Positions 57,684 through 64,000 of a stretch of DNA of 64,000 nt are shown here, piece by piece. Each line of letters opens with the position of its first letter. The stretch's first letter is position 1. Source of the DNA: Guadua angustifolia (taxonomy: Eukaryota; Streptophyta; Magnoliopsida; Poales; Poaceae); contig CM070501.1 in the NCBI GenBank assembly GCA_036346375.1, positions 52,927,326 through 52,991,325 of the forward strand, written 5' to 3'. The notes under the pieces were generated by a model that worked only from the letters and a program-made list of their open reading frames with translations, was not told the origin of the DNA and did no database searches. A program made the translations under genes and the position numbers.

Positions 57684-60600
57684 ATGACGGCTCCTGGCAC
57701 AGATTCGACCAACACCGGGGCACTCGCTGCTCCACCGATTGTCCTCAACCCATATTGCACAATCGCCGTCAAAACCCATGTGCCGACCACTCTAGACCTG
57801 AAGGCCGCCAACTACACTCGATGGTCCAAATTCTTCCGGACCATGTGCATCAAGTTCGGCCTCCTCTCCCACATCGACGGCTCCGACGTCGCGCATCCGG
57901 ACGATCCCGGCTGGGTCCTTGCCGACTCTGCCGTCCTCAGCTGGCTGTACGGCTCCATCGACGACAACACCCTGGACTCCGTGATGACCGACGACGAAAC
58001 AGCGCGTGATCTCTGGGTCGCCATCGAGGCCCTCTTCCGCGACAACAAGGAATCACGCGCCGTCTTCCTCAGCAGCCAGTTCCACTCCCTTCTGCAGGGC
58101 GATCAATCCATCGCCGACTACAGCCAGCGCGTCAAGACTCTAGCAGATGCCCTCCGCGACGTCGGTCACCCTGTCTCCGACTCGCAGCTCGTCCTCAATC
58201 TGCTGCGCGGCCTCAATCCTCGCTACTCCAACACCGCCGACGACATCGCCAACTCGGCTCCGTTTCCATCCTTCTCCAGGGCTCGCTCCATGCTTGCCCT
58301 CAAGGAAACGCGCCTCGCCAACGAGACCAAGATCGCCGAGACGGCTACGCCTTCTGGCCGGTTCTCCTCCAACTCGTCCGCCGCCGCTCACCCGAGCATC
58401 GACGCGGTCAGCCCCAACACATCCAACTCCACCAAGAACGGCAAAGCAGGGCGCAATCGGCGCGGCAAGAACGGCGCCGGTCATGGCGGCTACCAGGGCG
58501 GTCGTGCGCCTCCACCGGCTGGCCCCTGGTTTTGCTTCAACCCCTGGTCACCTCCTGGCGCCGGCCAGTGGCCAGCCCCCGATGGACCATGGCGCCCTTC
58601 CCCTGCTCCAGGACTGCTCGGCGCTTCCCCACAAAGATATCGCTTTTGCCCCCACCATCCTGCTCGGCTTGGGATCGTGAGGGCTCATCACCGCCCTGAA
58701 CCACCTCGCCGTCCAGGGACACGGTGGCTGGGTGGTGGACAGCGGCGCCTCCTCCCACATGACGTCCAATAGCGGTATGCTCCTCTCTTCCCACCCTACA
58801 CCCAACACGACCGTCACTGTTGGAAACGGCTCTCGTTTACCAATCATCTCCAGTGGCAACTCCCTCCTCCAGACCCCATCCTCCCAGTTTTTCCTTCGCG
58901 ATGTCCTTGTTGTTCCTCATATAGTTCGCAACCTTCTCTCTGTTCGCAAGTTTACTCGCGACAACCACTGCTCCATTGAATTTGACGCCTTTGGTTTTTC
59001 TGTCAAGGAATCGCAGACGAATCGAGTGATGCTTCGCTGCAATAGTGAGGGAGAACTCTACACCATCCCTCCTGTCGAGCTGCCTCCTTCCAGCGCCCAC
59101 CTCGCCGTCTCCTCCCAACTTTGGCATCAGCGTCTTGGTCACCTTGGCGCCGCTCCTTTCACCATCTTGACCAAAAATAAACACCTTTCATGTAATAATG
59201 TAGACCGCTCAATTTGCCAGTCTTGTCAACTTGGTAAACATGCGCGCCTACCGTTTGCTTCTTCAAATTCACGCATTGTTGCCCCTTTTGAACTCATCCA
59301 CTGTGATGTTTGGACCTCCCCTGTAGCCAGCATATCTGGATCAATATATTATTTGGTTGTTGTTGATGATTTCTCTCATTTCTCCTGGACCTTTCCACTT
59401 AAAAATAAATCCGACGTTCACCAACACATCACAGAACTTGTGGCCTTTGCCAGCACCCAGTTCGGCCTTCCTCTCAAATCCGTTCAGGCTGACAACGGGC
59501 GAGAATTTGTTAACCACGCCAACACATCCTTCTTCGCCTCCCGCGGCATTGCTCTGCGCCTCTCTTGCCCTTACACCTCCTCGCAGAACGGCAAGGCAGA
59601 GCAGATGCAAGACACTCAACAACATGGTTCGCACCCTTCTCCTTCATGCCCACATGCCGCCCAAATTTTGAAATGAGGCCTTAGCTATCGCCACCTATCT
59701 CCTCAACCGGTGTCCCTCCTCTGCCATCGCCGGTGCTATTCCCTACACACTCCTTCACAAAAAGCCTCCACAGTACGCACACCTTCGGGTCTTTGGTTGC
59801 CTTTGTTTCCCTAACATGTCCGCCACCGCTGTCCACAAACTCGCCCCACGCTCTACGGCTTGTGCATTCCTTGGTTATCCTCCTCATCACAAAGGATACC
59901 GTTGCCTAAACCTCGCCACCAACAAAGTCATCATATCCCGACACGTCGTATTTGATGAGAGCACATTCCCTTATGCCAGCAGCACTGCTACGCCTGTAGC
60001 TTCTCCTCCTACTAATGCCGACTTGGACTTCCTAGTCGATTCTCCCTTACAGGTCTTCCCAGCGCCAGCTCCACCTTCAGGTGTTGAGCACTCTCTGCCT
60101 CATCAGGAGCCACCGGTGTCCGACATCGTCGCCCCGGCCAGACCGCCTGTGCGTCTGGTTTACAACCGACGCCCACCTATGGCCCCTGTCCAGACCGCTC
60201 CTGTGGCCGCATGCCCAGCCAACCCGGCTGTCCAGACGGCTGCCACACAAGACAATCATCGTCCTGCAGCAGCCCCGGCATCTCACAACATGATCACACG
60301 ATCCCGGGCTGCCGCTGACCCCTCTGCAGAGTTCCTCTCGCTGACGGCACAACACACTTTTGTGTCTGCTGTCCCGGCCAACTACCGCAGCGCGCTCGCC
60401 GATCCCAACTGGCGCGCCGCCATGGCCGACGAGTTCACGGCCCTCAGGGACAATCAAACTTGGCGCCTTGTCCCTCGTCCACCTGGTGCCAACGTCGTCA
60501 CCGGCAAGTGGATCTTCAAACACAAGTTTCACTCCGATGGCCGTTTAGCTCGCCACAAAGCCCGCTGGGTTGTTCGCGGCTTCTCCCAGCAACACGGCGT

Positions 60601-61918
60601 CGACTACGACGAGACGTTCAGCCCGGTGGTCAAGCCGGCGACTATTCGTACCGTCCTCGCCATCGCCACATCACGCTCCTGGCCCATTCACCAACTTGAC
60701 GTCAAGAATGCCTTCCTCCACGGCACTCTTGCAGAGACGGTGTACTGCCAGCAGCCCTCCGGCTTTGTGGACCCTGCTCATCCTAACCATGTGTGTCTTC
60801 TCCAGAAATCACTTTATGGTTTAAAGCAGGCACCTCGCGCATGGTACCACCGCTTCGCCTCGTACATCCGCCAGCTCGGCTTCATCGCATCCTCCTCCGA
60901 CACATCCCTGTTTGTCCTCAAACAGGGCACCGACATGGCTTACCTGTTGCTCTACGTCGACGACATCGTCCTCACCACCTCCTCTCAACGGCTTCTCCAA
61001 CGCCTCATCAGCCAACTTCGCTCAGAGTTCGCCATGACGGACCTCGGCGCCCTGCACTTCTTCCTCGGCATCTCCGTCACGACATCTTCCGCGGCTGTTC
61101 TGTCACACAAATGACAAGATCTTTGTCGATCTTCTCCGACGAGCAGGCATGGCTGAATGTCACCCTACCACTACACCGGTGGACACTCATGCCAAAATCT
61201 CCGGTCTCGACGGCGCTCCTGTTGCTGATCCATCGGAGTACCGGAGCCTTGCGGGAGCATTGCAGTACCTAACACTGACCCGCCCTGATTTGGCGTATGC
61301 CGTTCAGCAGGTTTGTCTCTTCATGCATGACCCACGGGAGCCCCATCTCGCGCTCATTAAGCGCATCCTCCGATATGTCAAGGGCACCCTGCATGCTGGT
61401 CTTCACATTGGCCGGTCGCCAGTGACCTCTCTCACCGCCTACTCCGACGCCGACTGGGCTGGCTGCCCAGACTCTCGCCGTTCTACGTCCGGTTACTGCA
61501 TCTTCCTCGGCGACACCCTCGTGTCCTGGTCCTCCAAGCGTCAGACCACGGTGTCCCGCTCGAGTGCCGAGGCTGAGTACCGCGCCGTTGTTCATCTGAT
61601 CGCCGAATCTTTTGGCCGCTTAACTACTTCAGAACTTCATGTTCCCTTACTTCGCCATCGTGGTATCTTTGCGACAACGTCAGCGCCATTTACATGTCTA
61701 CCAATCCAGTACAACATCGACGGACCAAGCACATCGAAATCGATATTCATTTTGTCCGCGAGAAGGTCTCCCTCGGCGAAGTCCGCGTCTTACACGTGCC
61801 ATCATCCCATCAGTTCGCCGATATCATGATTAAGGGTCTACCAACCCAGCTTTTTCAGGAATTTCGGTCCAGTCTTTGCGTCCGGATTCCTCCCGCTGCG
61901 ACTGCGGGCGGGTATTAG
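57684..61918 (+). pseudogene. copia gag-pol with multiple breaks
   Basis: Gag starts near ATG 57684 (MTAPGTDSTNTG) with a typical copia gag core (YTRWSKFFRTMCIKFG). No CCHC zinc knuckle is visible before the Gly/Pro-rich end. Pol follows: protease motif VVDSGASSH (58736), GAG-pre-integrase with LWHQRLGHL and C-x2-C, integrase (IHCDVW, QADNGREF), RT (VKNAFLHGTL, YVDDIVL) and RNase H (YSDADWAGC, SSAEAEYRA). Breaks are a frame change near 58630 with TGA 58678-58680, a frame change near 59600 with TGA 59669-59671 replacing a Trp codon, a frame change before TGA 61112-61114, and another near 61620-61660. The frame ends at TAG 61916-61918, inside the 3' LTR. As read, it cannot make an intact polyprotein. 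Confidence 0.9.
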
Positions 61919-62123
61919 CGAAATTGCTGTAGTACTGTTTATTGCTTTCCTAGTATAGCCTATTGCTTTCCTTGTATTGCTTTCCTAGTATAGCCTATTG
62001 CTTTCCTTGTACAGCTCCTCTAATTGAGGCTTGTAATCTTCCCTGTAATCTCTCCCTGTTCGGGATATATATGGATCCACCCCTGCCTAATGGCTGTGTG
62101 GTGATTGTGCCATCTATTCTACA
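61913..62123 (+). repeat. 3' LTR, 211 bp
   Basis: Same sequence as 57360-57570 by full reading, followed at once by the second GAAAC duplication. The last codons of pol run into its first bases. Confidence 0.95.
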
Positions 62124-62879
62124 GAAACCACAGCACAACTGGTGTAAAGACTCAGGTGTCAAAACTTTTAGTGTTTAAATGTACAGAAGCACCTAAACAT
62201 AGAATCCCTTCAACTATAACCATGGGAGCTAATCTTTGAAGTGTTCTCCCACACAAGATGTAACAACTAAATATATGAGCATTGACCAAACACATCTCAA
62301 TATCGTGTACCAAAGACAACTTTGACCATGGTGAGTTACATGATCCCCATACAGAAGCATCCCAGCTCTGTATGTTAGCATACTATCAAGAAGTACTAGA
62401 TTCAAAGAGCTCGGGAATAAAATAACACATAATAAAGAAAATAAAGTCATAAGTAATCAAAATTTTAATCGGTGTGCCATCTTTATTATTTACTAAAAAG
62501 GAAAACGTAAAAAAGTCACACGAAAACTTTCTTCGTATGAAAATGACCGCAACCTACCTTGAAATGTTCATATGCTACATCAAGGCGACAGGCCCCCACC
62601 ATACCACTTGGCACATTTAGCTGCTTAACGTATGATACTGAAGATGTTAAACCAAGTTAGCTAGAAGTTTGTCCCTACAATAATGAAATATTTGAAGAAC
62701 TAAGCTATGTAAAAGCCAGTAATCAGACATATCTGTAGTAGTAATGAAAGGAAATGTTGCTTGGCAACGCATCATTATTTCTAGACATCAGAGATCCAAA
62801 CCTGAAATGACTATAGAACCCAAAAAATTGCAGCCATAAAATAGGAATCGATGAAAAATGTATTGCCCTGCCCAATTGG

Positions 62880-64000
62880 TAATGCCAGTTTTGGCAAATT
62901 TGTCATCAAATCAAACAAACCCCTAAAACTGAAAACCCAGCCACTTTTGTTTGCCCGCTCCAATAATTATGGATGAAAGGCATGTTGTTATGTATTGGAT
63001 ATTGGGACTTGGGAGTGGCATGCTTGTTTGAATAAATGTATATCGGATAATTATACATGGTGTTAGTTGCACACTATTCTTGCTAACATAAAAGAATGCA
63101 TCACTAATTCACTATTGGAAACATGGAAGCACCTGAAATAAAAATACAACTCCCTTAAAAGATTAGCAATTTGGCACAGCAGTTAGGTGCTGGTGGCAGA
63201 ATGTGTGACGCATGTATGGCTGCCAACAGACCCAAGGGCGGGCTAAGGTGGGCTCTGGCTCCTACAGCCAGCCACTATTACTCATATTGTGTAACCGCTT
63301 TCTCGTTGTACTATGAATTGATATAATTTTTGTCTTCCTGTGTAATGTAGTTTTTATTGTAATTTAATATTAAAGATGCTAGCTTGTTTTCTTTCTTAGA
63401 TATCCTAAAATTCTTAAGTAGCGTGTCCTTAAATTGTTTGATGAAATACCTATGAATATAATTAACATCTACAGTATATTTGTAAGACTATCTACTTGAA
63501 TATAGAAAAAAATCATGACGCTAACTAAAAAAAAGGAGCATATATGTGAGATCTAAAGGTGCGCAAGATTGCATAGGCCTTGCCACCATTTGTTTGTCGG
63601 TCTTTATATTTAATACAACACAATTCATATGATTTTAGCTGGATCAACTTGCTAGTGTTAGTACTAGTTGTTTGTCAACCACTGATTTAATCTATGAGCT
63701 TCCTCTATTTTTGTTCTAGGTCCGCCATTGCTGGTAGCCGAAGTGATCCTCATAGGCACACACCTGTTTATCTCGATCCCAATTGTTACAGAGCGTGTCC
63801 ATGGTCGAAGCCTTCTTTTTCTAGCCCCCCAAAATATTCTTTTTAAAATCTAGCCTTTTTGAATTAATATGCAAAAAAGCCCATTTCTCGACTGTGGAAG
63901 ACACAGCGGTACCATGAAACGGTTCACCTATTGTGCTACAGGAGCATGGCGAGTTTTCCTACCAAGCAACCATACCTTGGCAAGTTCACTAACTAAGCAC
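62880..64000 (+). repeat. right copy of the 1.1-kb direct repeat, continues past the window
   Basis: It matches 38905-40010 colinearly, with scattered substitutions and small indels (for example, the left copy has a few extra bases near 39760). It reaches the last base of the window still matching. In the left copy the PANB start codon lies about 540 bp further on. The equivalent point here would be near position 64540, outside the window. Confidence 0.8.

Larger units (their letters stand above)
57360..62123 (+). mobile_element. full-length Ty1/copia retrotransposon, recent insertion
   Basis: The element is 4764 bp with two 211-bp LTRs that appear identical. It is flanked by a perfect 5-bp duplication GAAAC (57355-57359 and 62124-62128). 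A primer site TGGTATCAGA follows the 5' LTR, and a G-rich tract (GCGGGCGGG) precedes the 3' LTR. Gag and pol are in copia order (protease, integrase, RT, RNase H) but interrupted. The LTRs begin TA, not the usual TG, and end CA. It lies in an intron of the Tic22-like gene, in the opposite orientation. Confidence 0.95.
54680..62637 (-). pseudogene. Tic22-like family gene, disrupted and 5'-incomplete
   Basis: Tic22-like proteins belong to a chloroplast family related to an import component. Exons, high to low: 62554-62637 (QLNVPSGMVGACRLDVAYEHF), 56645-56685 (KASQVPVCSNEKQ), 56441-56571 (VKAANKLLKSLPQ, VPVFSAQNLNIAVATNDGI), 55807-55987 (YTPYFFDKNLLDNILEASMD), 55317-55717 (VQELMNEIGPAGIPSS, then KVAEIQFLDVVDKVLLG and KWLRKATGVQPQFPYVVDSF), and 54680-54866 (to TAA 54680-54682). 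Splice phases agree. Three disruptions are visible. A MITE sits inside exon 55317-55717. One nucleotide is missing just after LLG. A 4.8-kb copia element lies in the intron between the first two exons. No exon was found above 62637, where the repeated block begins at 62880, so the 5' part is missing. The family name is from memory. Confidence 0.6.

Noticed and set aside
58636..58772. Programmed frameshift between gag and pol of the copia element
   Set aside because: Copia elements normally use one continuous frame, and a TGA follows the shift here; similar breaks recur further on, so these are lesions and not programmed recoding.

Overview
This window looks like nuclear DNA of a grass (Poaceae). 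The genes are split by GT-AG introns and have GC-rich first exons. The space between them is packed with Stowaway, Harbinger and hAT MITEs, LINE tails, and Ty1/copia and Ty3/gypsy retrotransposons, many of them nested. No rRNA, tRNA, CRISPR or bacterial-style operon was recognised. All identifications come from reading the sequence and recalling protein families; no database search was run.

Four host loci can be supported. (1) A minus-strand TRAPPC1/BET5-like vesicle-trafficking gene in four exons (6962-9589). (2) A LEA14-type (LEA_2) dehydration protein gene (12641-13101), with a frameshift near its 3' end and a 1.4-kb hAT element inserted about 130 bp upstream of its start codon. (3) An apparently complete ketopantoate hydroxymethyltransferase gene (PANB/KPHMT, vitamin B5 and CoA synthesis) in five exons (40553-46669), preceded by a wrecked partial copy (34825-38458). 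(4) A minus-strand Tic22-like gene (54680-62637) that is broken by a MITE inside a coding exon and a 1-nt frameshift, and has a recent copia element in one intron. A 1.1-kb block just upstream of PANB (38905-40010) is repeated at the right edge (62880-64000). This suggests that the PANB duplication series continues past the window.

Layout. 1-6.9 kb: transposon-like debris. 7-13.1 kb: TRAPPC1 and LEA14, with hAT and MITE insertions. 13.4-34.7 kb: mostly transposons. These include a 3.3-kb copia-type LTR, a ~3.1-kb gypsy-type solo LTR, an ancestral tandem duplication interrupted by two hAT elements, a Helitron end, a foldback hairpin and a 2.5-kb hAT element. 34.8-46.7 kb: PANB pseudogene and PANB gene, with a gypsy-derived palindrome replacing pseudogene exon 3 and a copia-like element filling PANB intron 1. 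48.4-54.66 kb: 3' part of a minus-strand gypsy element, interrupted by a 2-kb foldback element. 54.7-62.6 kb: Tic22-like gene with the copia insertion. 62.9-64 kb: the repeated block.

The most unusual signal is a run of about 20 short inverted repeats within the copia-type LTR (17739-19752). Their stem sequences differ from one another, but the 5-nt spacer is nearly always TGTGT. A second theme is a set of hAT-like elements with 8-bp target duplications whose subterminal DNA is built from one short repeated word per element (GGCTCG, AGCTCG, CGGAT or AACCG-like).
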